The position numbers were made by a program, and so were the translations under genes. Below are positions 9,280 to 19,026 of a stretch of 64,000 nucleotides of DNA, in pieces. Below the pieces are notes generated by a model. The model made no database searches, was not told the origin of the DNA, and was given only the letters and a program-made list of their open reading frames with translations. The number at the start of each line of letters is the position of its first letter. The stretch's first letter is position 1. The stretch is from Pseudoalteromonas arctica (GTDB taxonomy: Bacteria > Pseudomonadota > Gammaproteobacteria > Enterobacterales > Alteromonadaceae), in NCBI RefSeq assembly GCF_012927645.1, contig NZ_JABBMT010000003.1, positions 62,001 through 126,000 of the forward strand, written 5' to 3'.

Positions 9280-9328
9280 ATTTATATAGGGTTTTAATAG
9301 TCAGTGTTGGCGCGAGTTTCTCTCGCGC
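9253..9328. terminator. Two hairpins between convergent genes
   Basis: Hairpin one (9253-9277) has stem AAGCACCT / AGGTGCTT and overlaps the DUF1801 stop codon, followed by AAATTTAT. Hairpin two (9310-9328) has stem GCGCGAG / CTCGCGC and sits just past the minus-strand OsmC-YcaO stop. One probably serves each strand; neither has a long T tract. Confidence 0.6.
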
Positions 9329-9337
9329 TCATACTCT

Positions 9338-11518
9338 TTATTTAGCTTTTGCAGCGCGAGCAGCATGCAGTTTTTTATAGCTGTCAATTAAACGCTGATG
9401 ACGCTCTAACCCTTCAAGTTGCATGTTAGTGGGTGTTAAACCATAAAACATAACATCGCCATTAATTGAACCGACCACGGCATCCATTACTTCTTGGCCA
9501 AACATGCGGGTGAAGCTGTGAATATAGTCTTCAATTTCTAAATCATCATTTAGCGCAACTTCTAAAGTCGCGTGCATTGCTTGGTAGAATAACCCGCGTT
9601 CAACGGTGTTATCATTAAATTGTAAGAAGGTTTCGACCAGTTCCATCGTCGCTTCTAAATCACCCAGTGCTAAGTAAATTAACAGCTTAAGTTCAAGAAT
9701 GGTTAACTGACCCCAAACAGTGTTTTCGTCAAACTCAACGCCAATTAGGGTGATAATATCGGTGTAGTTATCAAGCTGGCTGTCTTCTAAGCGCTCAACT
9801 AAGTCGGCAAGTTGGTCTTCATCTAAACTGTGCAGATTTAAAATATCTTCACGGTATTTAAGGGCTTTATTGGTGTTATCCCAAATTAAGTCTTCAACAG
9901 GGTAAACTTCTGAATAATCAGGCACTAAAATACGGCATGCGGTGCCAAGGTCTGAAAATTCAGCAATATAAGCTTCTTTTCCTAACTCTTTTAAGATACC
10001 GAAAAGGCTGGCAGTTTCTTCTTCGTTAGTACCTGAAAAATCCCACTCTACAAAGTCATAATCGTGTTTAGCACTGAAAAAGCGCCATGAAATTTTACCG
10101 GTTGAGTCAATAAAGTGCTCAACAAAGTTTTCCGGCTCAGATACGGCCATGCTGTTAAAAGTAGGCTTTGGCACGTCGTTTAAACCTTCAAAGCTGCGAC
10201 CTTGTAATAGCTCAGTTAAGCTGCGTTCAAGAGCGACCTCAAAACTTGGGTGTGCACCAAATGAAGCAAAAACACCGCCGGTTTTCGGGTTCATTAACGT
10301 CACGCACATCACTGGGAATTGCCCGCCTAGAGATGCGTCTTTCACAACAACCGGAAAGCCTTGCTCTTCTAAGCCTTTAATACCGGCAACAATACTAGGA
10401 TATTTAGCAAGTATCGCTTCTGGTACGTCTGGCAATACCAGTTCTTGCTCAATAATTTGGCGTTTAACTGCACGTTCAAAAATCTCTGACAAGCACTGTA
10501 CTTTAGCTTCGGCAAAGTTATTACCTGCACTCATGCCGTTACTTAAAAATAAGTTTTCAATCAAGTTTGACGGAAAATACACGGTTGCACCGTCAGATTG
10601 GCGAACGTATGGGATAGAGCAAATACCGCGCTCAACATTGCCTGAGTTAGTGTCGATTAGGTGTGAGCCACATAGTTCATCTTCAGGGTTGTAAATATTC
10701 AGCGTATAGTCGTCTAAAATACCTTCTGGTAGTGAGTCATCATCAGTGAGCTTAAACCATTTTTCATTTGGGTAATGTACAAACTCACTGTTGGCAATTT
10801 CTTCACCAAGGAATTGGTCATTATAGAAAAAGTTACAGTTTAAGCGCTCGATAAATTCGCCAAGGGCAGAGCATAATGCGCTTTCTTTGGTTGCGCCTTT
10901 GCCATTAGTAAAACACATCGGTGATGCAGCATCACGAATATGCAATGACCACACGTTTGGTACAATATTGCGCCATGATGAAATTTCAATCTTCATACCT
11001 AAATCGGCTAAAATCGCGGTCATATCTGTAATGGTTTGCTCAAGCGGTAAATCTTTCCCTAGAATAAAGGTGTTTTCACTGCCTTGAGGATTTGCCATTA
11101 ACATGGCTTGTGCGTCGTTATCTAAGCTTTCTACCGCGTCAATTTTAAACTCAGGCTTGGTTTGAATAACACGCTTAACCGTACAGCGATCTACTGAGCG
11201 CAAAATACCGGTACGGTCTTTCTCAGAAATGCTTTCAGGAAGTTCAACCTGAATTTGGAAAATTTGGTTATAACGGTCTTCAGGATCAACAATGTTGTTT
11301 TGTGCAACTCGAATACCGTCAGTCGAAATATCTCGCGCATTACAATACACTTTTATAAAGTACGCAGCGCATAAAGCCGATGATGCTAAAAAATAGTCAA
11401 ATGGACTTGGCGCAGAGCCATCACCTTTGTAACGGATTGGTTGATCAGCAATAACTGAGAAATCGTCAAACTTAGCTTCTAATCTAAGATTATCGAGAAA
11501 ATTAACTTTAATTTCCAT
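9338..11518 (-). CDS. ycaO: OsmC-YcaO fusion protein
   Basis: 726 residues, longer than E. coli YcaO (586) because an OsmC-like domain is fused at the N-terminus (about 1-140; SPFDYFLASSALCAAYFIKVYC). The YcaO domain (about 165-560) shows the ATP-binding blocks KGATKESALCSALGEFIER, AEAKVQCLSEIFERAVKR and FASFGAHPSFEVALERS. YcaO proteins activate amide backbones with ATP, and the E. coli protein assists RimO-dependent methylthiolation of ribosomal protein S12. The C-terminal region (about 570-726) is helical, TPR-like. The OsmC domain has one visible Cys near residue 49. No peptide-precursor or azoline-dehydrogenase genes are nearby, so a housekeeping role is more likely than RiPP synthesis. 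Confidence 0.93.
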   Translation of the reverse strand: MEIKVNFLDNLRLEAKFDDFSVIADQPIRYKGDGSAPSPFDYFLASSALCAAYFIKVYCNARDISTDGIRVAQNNIVDPEDRYNQIFQIQVELPESISEKDRTGILRSVDRCTVKRVIQTKPEFKIDAVESLDNDAQAMLMANPQGSENTFILGKDLPLEQTITDMTAILADLGMKIEISSWRNIVPNVWSLHIRDAASPMCFTNGKGATKESALCSALGEFIERLNCNFFYNDQFLGEEIANSEFVHYPNEKWFKLTDDDSLPEGILDDYTLNIYNPEDELCGSHLIDTNSGNVERGICSIPYVRQSDGATVYFPSNLIENLFLSNGMSAGNNFAEAKVQCLSEIFERAVKRQIIEQELVLPDVPEAILAKYPSIVAGIKGLEEQGFPVVVKDASLGGQFPVMCVTLMNPKTGGVFASFGAHPSFEVALERSLTELLQGRSFEGLNDVPKPTFNSMAVSEPENFVEHFIDSTGKISWRFFSAKHDYDFVEWDFSGTNEEETASLFGILKELGKEAYIAEFSDLGTACRILVPDYSEVYPVEDLIWDNTNKALKYREDILNLHSLDEDQLADLVERLEDSQLDNYTDIITLIGVEFDENTVWGQLTILELKLLIYLALGDLEATMELVETFLQFNDNTVERGLFYQAMHATLEVALNDDLEIEDYIHSFTRMFGQEVMDAVVGSINGDVMFYGLTPTNMQLEGLERHQRLIDSYKKLHAARAAKAK

Positions 11519-11755
11519 TGAATTGGTCCACCTTCGTGCGCACTAATAAGCAAGGCTTTTAAGTGTTTGAGCCAGATTTTATCAGTATATTTTCATTTGG
11601 CAGTAATTATCCGCTTTTTAGGGGAGTACATACAAGTAATAGTCACGGTTAATTTTAAAAGAGTACAGCTCGCGAGGGTAAAGTTAGTAAGGGTAAAGGC
11701 CAAAGTTGTTTTATCTGACTCCGTTACAATATGCTACAGACTGACTGTTTACATA

Positions 11756-12661
11756 TTAATGCTTGTAGTGCTTAGGTGGTACGCCAAACATTTGTTTAAA
11801 TAAACGGCTAAAGTGACTCGGGTTGGTAAAACCTAGTTCATAACAAATTTGACTCACTTGCTGGCCTGATTGCAGCAATTGTCGTGCTTTTTTCAATCGT
11901 AGTTGTTGTTGGTATGTAGCAGGGCTGAGTCCAAATGCGAGTTTAAATTGTTGATAAAACTTACTGCGACTCATGCATGCTATTTTGCATAACTTATCAA
12001 TATCGAGCGTTTGGTTTAGGTTTTCAGCCATGAAATTAAGAGCCTGATTAAGGCTGCAGTTGATCAGTGGTTGCTGGCAGCTTGAGAGCATTAAATCGCG
12101 GCTTTGTTGCTGTAACAGCCGAGTGATTAATTCATTAACAGCCAACTCAATTAAATAATGACGATCTTGCTCGTTTTCACTGAATAAGCCAATCATACGA
12201 TCCAGCAGCTGCTGAGTTTGTTGATTATGCTCGGCATGGATAAGTTTAGGGATGTATTGAAAAAAATCATCACTGCTTATTTGTTGCTGCATATTCAGTG
12301 CATCAGCGACTTGGCTAATTTTCTCTCGGCTTATTTCAATCGCTAAACAGGTGGTTGGTTGCTTAATTGACGCTTCTGGAAAATCAATCAACACACCTTG
12401 CTCTGGCGCTAGTACAAATGATTGCTGTGGTAAAAACTCTTTGTGATAATCACTGTCGCCAACATGCATGATTTTTTTACCACAGATCATGCCGCAAAAT
12501 AGCAGTTCAGAGGAATGCAGCGCCACTTTTTGGGCATCCTGGTAGGTATCGTAAATACTCAATTCAGCGTTATCTGAGGCAAAAGTAACTTTGTTTTCGA
12601 TAAGTACATCAACCGCTTGGCGCTGTTTGGTGAGCTTTTCTTTGGTTAAATAAGCTGCCAT
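11756..12661 (-). CDS. AraC-family regulator, probable regulator of exaC
   Basis: 301 residues. The C-terminal 95 or so residues carry the double HTH of AraC proteins (LDIDKLCKIACMSRSKFYQQFK and a second helix pair ending in GFTNPSHFSRLFKQMFG). The N-terminal half resembles the AraC_N ligand domain (FVLAPEQGVLIDFPEAS). It is divergent from the aldehyde dehydrogenase gene with a 176-bp shared promoter region, so aldehyde- or alcohol-responsive control of exaC is a reasonable inference. GAGG lies just upstream of the ATG. Confidence 0.9.
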   Translation of the reverse strand: MAAYLTKEKLTKQRQAVDVLIENKVTFASDNAELSIYDTYQDAQKVALHSSELLFCGMICGKKIMHVGDSDYHKEFLPQQSFVLAPEQGVLIDFPEASIKQPTTCLAIEISREKISQVADALNMQQQISSDDFFQYIPKLIHAEHNQQTQQLLDRMIGLFSENEQDRHYLIELAVNELITRLLQQQSRDLMLSSCQQPLINCSLNQALNFMAENLNQTLDIDKLCKIACMSRSKFYQQFKLAFGLSPATYQQQLRLKKARQLLQSGQQVSQICYELGFTNPSHFSRLFKQMFGVPPKHYKH

Positions 12662-12837
12662 TTTACCTCACTTATAAGTCTGGACACACAGACACGTTTT
12701 TTGGACAGGTAAACAAGTTTGTATGCCTGTTATGCGCTAATGTCAATAAATGGCGGATAAACAACCAATAATCTCCCCGTCAACGTAATCAATTTGATTC
12801 AATTAAAAAGCAACAACTTGAATAAAGGATACACACA

Positions 12838-14358
12838 ATGATCTATGCAAATCCTGGCAGCGACGGCGCACTTATTAACTTTAAATCTCAGTATGGTAAT
12901 TACATTGGCGGGCAATGGCTAGAGCCTGTCAATGGCCAATACTTTGATAATATTAGCCCCGTTAACGGTAAAGTATTTTGTAAAATACCGCGCTCAGATA
13001 AAGCAGATATAGAACTTGCCCTTGATAAAGCTCACGCGGCAAAGGCTGCTTGGGGTACAACTTCAGTAACGGCTCGTAGCAATATTTTATTAAAAATTGC
13101 TGATCGAATAGAGCAAAACCTTGAGTTACTTGCAGTTGCCGAAACGTGGGATAACGGTAAAGCTATTCGCGAAACATTGGCGGCAGATATCCCTCTGGCA
13201 GCAGATCACTTTCGTTATTTTGCTGGCTGTATTCGTGCCCAAGAGGGCAGTATTGGTGAAATTGATGAGACCACAGTCGCCTATCATTTTCATGAGCCAC
13301 TGGGCGTTGTGGGACAAATCATTCCGTGGAACTTTCCAATTCTAATGGCCGCATGGAAACTTGCACCAGCGCTTGCTGCAGGTAACTGTGTGATACTCAA
13401 ACCGGCTGAACAAACACCAGCGTCTATTTTAGTGTTGATGGAGATCATTGGTGATTTACTGCCTGCTGGTGTGCTTAATGTCGTGAACGGCTTTGGTAAA
13501 GAAGCGGGCGAAGCGCTGGCAACCAGCACGCGTATCGCTAAAATTGCCTTTACTGGCTCGACCCCTGTAGGCTCGCATATTTTAAAATGTGCCGCAGATA
13601 ACATTATTCCATCAACGGTTGAACTCGGTGGTAAATCTCCCAACATATTCTTTAATGATGTAATGGATAAGGACGACTCATTTTTAAGCAAAGCGATAGA
13701 AGGGGCTGTACTTGCTTACTTTAATCAAGGTGAGGTGTGCACGTGTCCGTCGCGTTTGTTTATTCAAGAAGATATTTACGAGCAGTTTATTGAGCGTATT
13801 TTACAGCGCACCTTACAAATTAAACGTGGCAACCCGCTTGATAGTGAAACCATGGTGGGGGCGCAGGCATCACAAGCTCAGTTTGATAAAATTCTTAGTT
13901 ATATTGAAATTGGTAGAAAAGAAGGGGCAGAGGTACTCACTGGTGGCAATGTTGAGCAATTAAGTGAGGAGCTAAATGGTGGTTATTACATTCAGCCAAC
14001 GCTGTTAAAAGGCACTAACGATATGCGGGTATTCCAAGAAGAAATTTTTGGCCCGGTGATTTCAATGTCGACTTTTAAAGACGAAGCCGAAGCGCTGGAA
14101 CTTGCTAATAGTTCAGAGTTTGGTTTGGGTGCAGGCGTGTGGAGTCGTAATATGAACCGTGCTTATCACTTTGGCCGTAAGATAGAGGCGGGACGTGTTT
14201 GGACCAACTGTTACCATATGTACCCAGCTCATGCTGCGTTTGGTGGTTATAAAAAATCAGGCATCGGCCGAGAAACCCACAAGCTTGCTCTCGATCATTA
14301 CCAGCAAACTAAAAACTTGCTTGTTAGCTACAGCGAAGATCCACTCGGCTTTTTTTAA
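12838..14358 (+). CDS. exaC: NAD-dependent aldehyde dehydrogenase (ExaC/AldB type)
   Basis: 506 residues, nearly the same length as and very similar to Pseudomonas ExaC and E. coli AldB ([23 protein letters not shown] at the start). The oxyanion region is [13 protein letters not shown], the cofactor loop is AFTGSTPVG, the general base is the Glu of VELGGKSPN and the catalytic nucleophile is C301 in [11 protein letters not shown]. It oxidises acetaldehyde and similar short aldehydes to acids in the cytoplasm, typically after ethanol oxidation. RBS AAAGGA precedes the ATG. It has its own terminator at 14398; the neighbouring AraC gene is the likely regulator. Confidence 0.95.
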   Translation: MIYANPGSDGALINFKSQYGNYIGGQWLEPVNGQYFDNISPVNGKVFCKIPRSDKADIELALDKAHAAKAAWGTTSVTARSNILLKIADRIEQNLELLAVAETWDNGKAIRETLAADIPLAADHFRYFAGCIRAQEGSIGEIDETTVAYHFHEPLGVVGQIIPWNFPILMAAWKLAPALAAGNCVILKPAEQTPASILVLMEIIGDLLPAGVLNVVNGFGKEAGEALATSTRIAKIAFTGSTPVGSHILKCAADNIIPSTVELGGKSPNIFFNDVMDKDDSFLSKAIEGAVLAYFNQGEVCTCPSRLFIQEDIYEQFIERILQRTLQIKRGNPLDSETMVGAQASQAQFDKILSYIEIGRKEGAEVLTGGNVEQLSEELNGGYYIQPTLLKGTNDMRVFQEEIFGPVISMSTFKDEAEALELANSSEFGLGAGVWSRNMNRAYHFGRKIEAGRVWTNCYHMYPAHAAFGGYKKSGIGRETHKLALDHYQQTKNLLVSYSEDPLGFF

Positions 14359-14397
14359 AGACGGTTTAAGCATAGCTGTAATTTTATTGAGTAATGC

Positions 14398-14425
14398 AAA
14401 GCGTGGCCATTGGCTGCGCTTTTTT
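14398..14425 (+). terminator. Rho-independent terminator of exaC
   Basis: The stem begins AAAGCG and ends CGCTTT, with two G-T wobbles in the middle and a loop of about 3 nt, and it ends in six T residues about 40 bp after the exaC stop. Confidence 0.85.
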
Positions 14426-14523
14426 GTATATACTATGTCTTGTCCTGAAATGAGTTTACACATTTAGAACTTAGTTTGGTTTACTTAGGTATCAGTAAAA
14501 TATAATAATTAAAAAGGATTTAT

Positions 14524-16026
14524 ATGACAAAGGTGATTAAATCGGCCCCTAAGATACTAGTGGTCGTTATGTCTTTACTAGCAGCCCATGTTTATGCACA
14601 AGGCGATGAAGCCAGCTCTATGGCGCATTTTCCGCTAACTGCATCGCAGTGGCAAGCTGTAACAGAGCAAGATATTCAATATGCTTACGCGCAAACAGTG
14701 GCGAATCATCCGGGTATGTTTGACAAGCTCAACCTTGATTTTCCAGAGTTGCTCGATAGTGCTAAATATCAAGCGCTGGAGCTTGCTAAACAAGTAACAA
14801 CGCCTCAGGCCTATGCAGCTGCAATTGCGCGTTTTAATACCGTTTTGCAAGATGGTCATGCAGGAGCTGTGGCGGTTTTATCTAAAGAACTAAAGCAACC
14901 ACGCCGCTGGCCTGGATTTTCGGCAGTATGGCGGGGAGATGGCTTAAAAGTGTATTACTCTGAGCATAGTCAAATTACTAAAGGTGACAAAGTAATACGC
15001 TGTAATAACACGCCAATTGAGCCATTAATGCGTAAAACCATTTTTAGTTTTCATGGTCAAGTTGAGCAGCCTGGCCATTGGTGGAATCAAGGGCGGCGGT
15101 TACTTATTGATGATGGCAACCCCTTTTTGCCTAAAATAAAAAGCTGCGATTTTGTCAACGTAAATGGAGCTACTTATAGTGTGCAACTTACGTGGTCTGT
15201 TCGCCCACAAAACGTTAGACAACATCTAGCGAATGCTTTTAATGGTGACGAGCTCCCAATCGGTCTTCATTGGGCAAATAAAGATATCGCATGGATCGCA
15301 ATGCCAACATTTTCACCCAATGAGCAACAACAGGCTGATTATCGAAAACTATTTGCCGATTTAGCAAAGCAGCGCGTCCAGTTATTAACGGCCAAAGCGG
15401 TAATACTTGATCTTCGCCATAACCAAGGGGGATCTTCTTTTTGGAGTCTAAAAGTTGCAGAGCAGTTATGGGGGCAACAAATCGTTAGTTATCGTAGAGA
15501 AAAAGCGAACGCAAAAACTCAAGTTTGGTGGCGCGCATCAAAAGAAAATACCGAATATGTAGAGTCATTAAAGGCAGTTTTAAAAGACCAACCTGAAATG
15601 TACGAAATGGTAAAAGAAGTTTCTGCGGGCATGCAACTATCGCTAAATAAAGGTGATGCGTTTTACGTAGAGCATAATCAGCCTCCTGAGCAAAGTTTAG
15701 TTGAAGTAACAAGCAGCGACTTTCAAAATAAAGCGATAGTGATTGTACCAGGGCAGTGCGGTAGCGCCTGCCTGGATGCTGTTGATACCTTTAAGCTGTT
15801 TTCAAATACAGCGCTATTTGGCGCGCCAAGTAGTTCAGACTCTACTTATATGGAAGTAAGGTTAATCGATACACCTTCGGGGTTGAGTAAGGTGATTATT
15901 CCTAATAAAGTGTACGTAGACAGGCCCCGTGAAAAAGGATTCTATTATCAGCCAGATATTCCATATTATGGACTTGAATGGACAACTAAGGCTTTACTTA
16001 AGCAAGTTAATAGTTTGTTAGAGTAA
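14524..16026 (+). CDS. Secreted S41-family peptidase-like protein
   Basis: 500 residues. A signal peptide ends near VYA at about residue 25. A helical N-terminal part (HPGMFDKLN...FNTVLQDGHAG) precedes the S41 catalytic domain: the strand-turn AVILDLRHNQGGSSFW and the nucleophile block GQCGSACLDAVD, with Ser414 as probable nucleophile. The classical PDZ is weakly visible as GLKVYYSEHSQITKGDKVIRCN (about 140-165). Such proteins cleave polypeptides in the periplasm or outside the cell; here two Cys flank the active Ser (QCGSAC), which might form a disulfide. It stands alone, with AAGGAT before the ATG. Confidence 0.85.
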   Translation: MTKVIKSAPKILVVVMSLLAAHVYAQGDEASSMAHFPLTASQWQAVTEQDIQYAYAQTVANHPGMFDKLNLDFPELLDSAKYQALELAKQVTTPQAYAAAIARFNTVLQDGHAGAVAVLSKELKQPRRWPGFSAVWRGDGLKVYYSEHSQITKGDKVIRCNNTPIEPLMRKTIFSFHGQVEQPGHWWNQGRRLLIDDGNPFLPKIKSCDFVNVNGATYSVQLTWSVRPQNVRQHLANAFNGDELPIGLHWANKDIAWIAMPTFSPNEQQQADYRKLFADLAKQRVQLLTAKAVILDLRHNQGGSSFWSLKVAEQLWGQQIVSYRREKANAKTQVWWRASKENTEYVESLKAVLKDQPEMYEMVKEVSAGMQLSLNKGDAFYVEHNQPPEQSLVEVTSSDFQNKAIVIVPGQCGSACLDAVDTFKLFSNTALFGAPSSSDSTYMEVRLIDTPSGLSKVIIPNKVYVDRPREKGFYYQPDIPYYGLEWTTKALLKQVNSLLE

Positions 16027-16128
16027 CTGTATTTGCTTGTTTAGTGAGCGTATTAAACAAGCTACTTTATTTAAACACAGGTTTTGACGGAGTATTTCGC
16101 AAACATAAAACCGGCAGGAGCTTTATTT

Positions 16129-16230
16129 ATGAATCAATTAACAGAAAAAATTATCGCCTGCCCTTATTGTGGTGAGCATATAGATGAAGAGCTTTCAGTG
16201 ACGGTTTTTAGTGATGACGAAGCTTATTGA
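16129..16230 (+). pseudogene. CPXCG-type zinc-ribbon protein with its middle deleted
   Basis: A 33-codon frame with a good ribosome site (CAGGAG, 8 nt before the ATG). It reads MNQLTEKIIACPYCG then DEELSVTVFSDDEAY. The family (CPXCG motif Cys-rich proteins, normally about 60-65 residues) has an N-terminal CPxCG, a middle with a second CxxCC ligand pair, and a C-terminal strand ending in (S/D)DDE. Both ends are here but the middle is missing in frame, so only one half of the zinc site remains. It may be non-functional although still translatable. Confidence 0.6.
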
Positions 16231-16326
16231 CTATCTTTATAGGCACTGACACTCAGCAAGGTTTGGGCAGTATGTTTAGCTGCAAAGCAATGCAGTAATA
16301 TATAAAAGAGTATGATTAACCAACAT

Positions 16327-16354
16327 AAAAAGCGCTGCAATTAATTGCAGCGCT
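16327..16354 (-). terminator. Terminator of the katG remnant
   Basis: A perfect 24-bp palindrome (16331-16354, arms AGCGCTGCAATT / AATTGCAGCGCT) is followed on the minus strand by a short T run (16327-16330). It lies 23 bp after the katG stop and has outlived the gene. Confidence 0.75.
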
Positions 16355-16377
16355 ATGGTTGCATTACTTAATGGTTA

Positions 16378-16617
16378 TTAACGGTCTAAGTTCATTACTT
16401 TAGTCCATGCCGCAACAAAGTCTTCTACAAACTTTTGCTTTGATGTATCAAAGGCATATACTTCTGCAACTGCACGCAGCTCTGAATTTGAACCAAAGAT
16501 AAGGTCAACTGAAGTGGCTGTGTACTTTTGCTCACCTGATTGACGATCAAAGCCTTGATAAATACCCGCATCTGATGACTTTTTCCAAACCGTAGACATA
16601 TCAAGCCTAAATAACAA
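16378..16617 (-). pseudogene. katG: C-terminal remnant of catalase-peroxidase
   Basis: 79 open codons, of which the last 75 or so match the extreme C-terminus of Kat[47 protein letters not shown] and [17 protein letters not shown]. Full KatG is about 720-740 residues with the heme and Met-Tyr-Trp catalytic centre in the N-terminal half, all of which is missing here; the sequence upstream of 16617 is unrelated. The remaining tail has no catalytic capacity. It keeps its original stop and terminator, so a single large deletion of the 5' nine tenths is the simplest account. Confidence 0.85.
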
Positions 16618-16758
16618 AGCAATGAAAAGAATATAGCAACGGGCTGAAATGTGTGTGCGAAATAAAGCGATTACTGCAATCTATAAATGTGATTAATTTT
16701 GTTTTAGCGATTAGATAAATGGATTGATTTTACGTAAGGCGGAGAGAGTAATACAGAT

Positions 16759-16782
16759 AAAAAAGCCCAGCCAAAGCTGGGC
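16759..16782 (-). terminator. Rho-independent terminator of tcyP
   Basis: Stem GCCCAGC / GCTGGGC with a 4-nt loop, followed on the minus strand by six T residues, 14 bp after the tcyP stop codon. Confidence 0.9.
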
Positions 16783-16795
16783 GACTACAAAAAAT

Positions 16796-18136
16796 CTAGT
16801 GCACTTTAATTAATTTACTCGTTATAACACCTGAGGTCATTGATCCTGATACGTTTAATGCGGTGCGTGCCATGTCTATTAATGGCTCGATTGAGATCAG
16901 TAACGCGACTATCTCAACCGGTAAGCCCATGGTTGGTAATACAACCAATGCAGCAAACGTTGCGCCACCACCTACTCCGGCAATGCCAAACGAACTTATA
17001 ACAACAATGCCAATTAATGGTAAAATAAATTCGAATGTTAGCGGATCAATTCCTACGCTGGGTGCCACCATCATTGCCAGCATGGCTGGGTATATACCGG
17101 CACAGCCATTTTGGCCAATAGTTGCGCCAAAAGAAGCCGATAAGTTAGCTATGGCAGGCGGCACTTTTAGCTGGTTAATTTGTACATCCACATTCATAGG
17201 AATAGAGGCTGCTGAACTACGCGAACTAAATGCAAATGTGAGTACAGGCCAAATTTTTTCAAAATAATGCTTTGGATTAACGCCTACAAAGCTAAGCAAT
17301 AAGCCATGCACAACAAACATCAATAAAATAGCCATATACGAGGCAACAATAAAGGCGAGTAAATTTAAAATATCGTTACTGCTAGAGTTTGCCACAACGC
17401 TTGCCATTAGCCCTGCGACGCCATAAGGCGTTAGCGCTATCACCATTCTTACTAAACTCATTACTATGGCTTGTAAGGCGTTAACGCCATTGCGAATTGG
17501 GTCTGCTAGCTCACTGCGTTCAAGCATCACCTTACGAGCGGCAATTCCTACAAGCACACCAAAAATAACGACAGCAATAATAGAGGTTGAGCGTTGGTTA
17601 CTTAAATCAGCAAATGGATTTTCTGGAATAAAGCTCAATAGCATTTGTGGCACACTTAAATCGGCTACATTGGCGGCTTTACCTTCTAGCGTGCTCATTT
17701 TTGCGGCCTCACGGGTTCCCGTAACTAAGCCTTCAATACTTAAATTAAATCCATAAGTCACGGCAATACCAATTAAGGCTGCAATTGCCGTAGTAAAGAG
17801 TAAAACAGCAATACTAATAAACGATATTTTGCCCAAAGAGCCTTGGTTTTCGAGTTTTACCACGGCGGCAATCATAAACACCAATACCAATGGCATGATG
17901 ATCATTTTTAGTAGCCCAACATAGCCTTTACCAACAATGCTCACCCAACTTAAAACATCATTAATAGACTCTGGGGAGTGGGAAAATAAAAATTGTAAGG
18001 CTAAACCAAAAGCACTACCAACAACTAAGCCAAATAAAACAGTGCGAGATAAGGTGTTACTTTTTTGCGAAACAAGATAAATCGCAAACAGCAAACCGAC
18101 AAATAATGCCAGCATTAATAATACAGCAAGCGACAT
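16796..18136 (-). CDS. tcyP: L-cystine/dicarboxylate-type sodium symporter
   Basis: 446 residues with the multi-helix pattern of the DAACS family and high similarity to E. coli TcyP/YdjN (SIVGKGYVGLLKMIIMPLV, LGKISFISIAVLLFTTAIAALIG). Conserved blocks include the serine-rich re-entrant loop FAFSSRSSAASIPMNV and the NGCAGIYPAM and GVGGGATFAALVVLP segments. It probably imports cystine, or related sulfur compounds, with sodium or protons. It is a single gene with its own terminator; its promoter is in 18137-18269. Confidence 0.88.
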   Translation of the reverse strand: MSLAVLLMLALFVGLLFAIYLVSQKSNTLSRTVLFGLVVGSAFGLALQFLFSHSPESINDVLSWVSIVGKGYVGLLKMIIMPLVLVFMIAAVVKLENQGSLGKISFISIAVLLFTTAIAALIGIAVTYGFNLSIEGLVTGTREAAKMSTLEGKAANVADLSVPQMLLSFIPENPFADLSNQRSTSIIAVVIFGVLVGIAARKVMLERSELADPIRNGVNALQAIVMSLVRMVIALTPYGVAGLMASVVANSSSNDILNLLAFIVASYMAILLMFVVHGLLLSFVGVNPKHYFEKIWPVLTFAFSSRSSAASIPMNVDVQINQLKVPPAIANLSASFGATIGQNGCAGIYPAMLAMMVAPSVGIDPLTFEFILPLIGIVVISSFGIAGVGGGATFAALVVLPTMGLPVEIVALLISIEPLIDMARTALNVSGSMTSGVITSKLIKVH

Positions 18137-18269
18137 AGTATCCTCTTTAAAGCTGTGAATAAGCGCGGCACTTTAGCGTTTTGTATCGGCTTACGAAAAT
18201 ACACTTTTGATATGTCATAGAACAAATTGATATGTACTAAGTAACCAAGGTGGATGGAGCATTAGCACT

Positions 18270-18293
18270 AAAAAAACCAGCGTTTAATGCTGG
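18270..18293 (-). terminator. Probable terminator of the hemerythrin gene
   Basis: On the minus strand a CCAGC / GCTGG stem with a 7-nt loop runs into seven T residues. It lies 120 bp past the hemerythrin stop and just upstream of the tcyP promoter region. Confidence 0.65.
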
Positions 18294-18415
18294 GCTTAAT
18301 TAATTTAGTACAGTTTGCTTAGCCAAGTATTGACTGTTAGGTGTCTAATAAATGCAAATGTATAGAGTTGTTGCTATTTAGAGAGCTTTATAAATTAAAG
18401 CGGCACATACAGCAG

Positions 18416-18841
18416 TTAACTCATCGCATCATTATACTTTTCGGCTAGACTTTCTTTTTGACTTTCGGTTAGTGCTTTACCGGCTAGTTGAAATACTTCA
18501 TGCTCTTCTTCCGCAAGATGGTGATGTACAAGATGATGTAATTTCTTTGCGGTCACAAGCCACGCTGGTGAGCTCATATCAGTTTCTTCAAGTTGCTCAA
18601 TCAATTCATCAAGTTCATGATGCTCTGCAATACTGTGACGGGCTTTTTCATGGGTTAAATCATCAAACATTAAAGGGTTATAGAAATAACGCTCTTCAAA
18701 TTTCGCATGCTCTTCTAGCTCATTTTTTAAGTTATCCATAAGCGATTGGCGGTTCGGTGAATCTCCATGCGTTTCAATAAGGGCATCAACCAGTGAACGT
18801 TGTTTATCGTGATCATTACGTAATGCTTCAAAAATATTCAT
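18416..18841 (-). CDS. Hemerythrin-domain protein
   Basis: 141 residues, all-helical, with the diiron-ligand spacing of bacterial hemerythrin-like proteins: H10 (LRNDHDKQ), H45 and E49 (LEEHAKFEERYF), H73 and H74 (IAEHHELDELIEQLEE), and a His-rich helix LHHLVHHHLAEEEHEVF. Such proteins bind oxygen, NO or peroxide at a diiron centre or protect against those species; which applies here is not visible. It is a single gene. The neighbouring katG remnant and ahpCF show the strain handles peroxide by other means, but no functional link is claimed. Confidence 0.88.
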   Translation of the reverse strand: MNIFEALRNDHDKQRSLVDALIETHGDSPNRQSLMDNLKNELEEHAKFEERYFYNPLMFDDLTHEKARHSIAEHHELDELIEQLEETDMSSPAWLVTAKKLHHLVHHHLAEEEHEVFQLAGKALTESQKESLAEKYNDAMS

Positions 18842-18978
18842 GATTTATCCTTGCTTTGCTCATTTATAAGTATTGAAGCAAGTGACAAGCCAGTTTTTAA
18901 GGTGTTGTTTTATATTGTTAATTTTGTTTGAGGCAGAAAAGTGAAGGCAAAATAGTGTAAAAATTACAGAGTAAAATG

Positions 18979-19003
18979 AAAAAGACCAACACAGTGGTTG
19001 GCC
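18979..19003 (-). terminator. Rho-independent terminator of the first S9 peptidase
   Basis: On the minus strand stem GGCCAAC / GTTGGTC (one G-T wobble) with a 6-nt loop precedes five T residues, 24 bp after the peptidase stop. Confidence 0.8.
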
Positions 19004-19026
19004 TTCAAAGTCGTTACTTTAACCTA

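Noticed and set aside
10149..10694. 181-codon open frame on the plus strand opposite the OsmC-YcaO gene
   Set aside because: It is antisense to conserved YcaO coding sequence, shows no recognisable domain and has no ribosome site.
11567..11803. 78-codon plus-strand frame between ycaO and the AraC gene
   Set aside because: Its 3' part overlaps the conserved end of the AraC regulator and its 5' part has no ribosome site or family similarity.
14195..14467. 90-codon frame at the end of exaC
   Set aside because: It is mostly an alternative frame within exaC and its terminator region.
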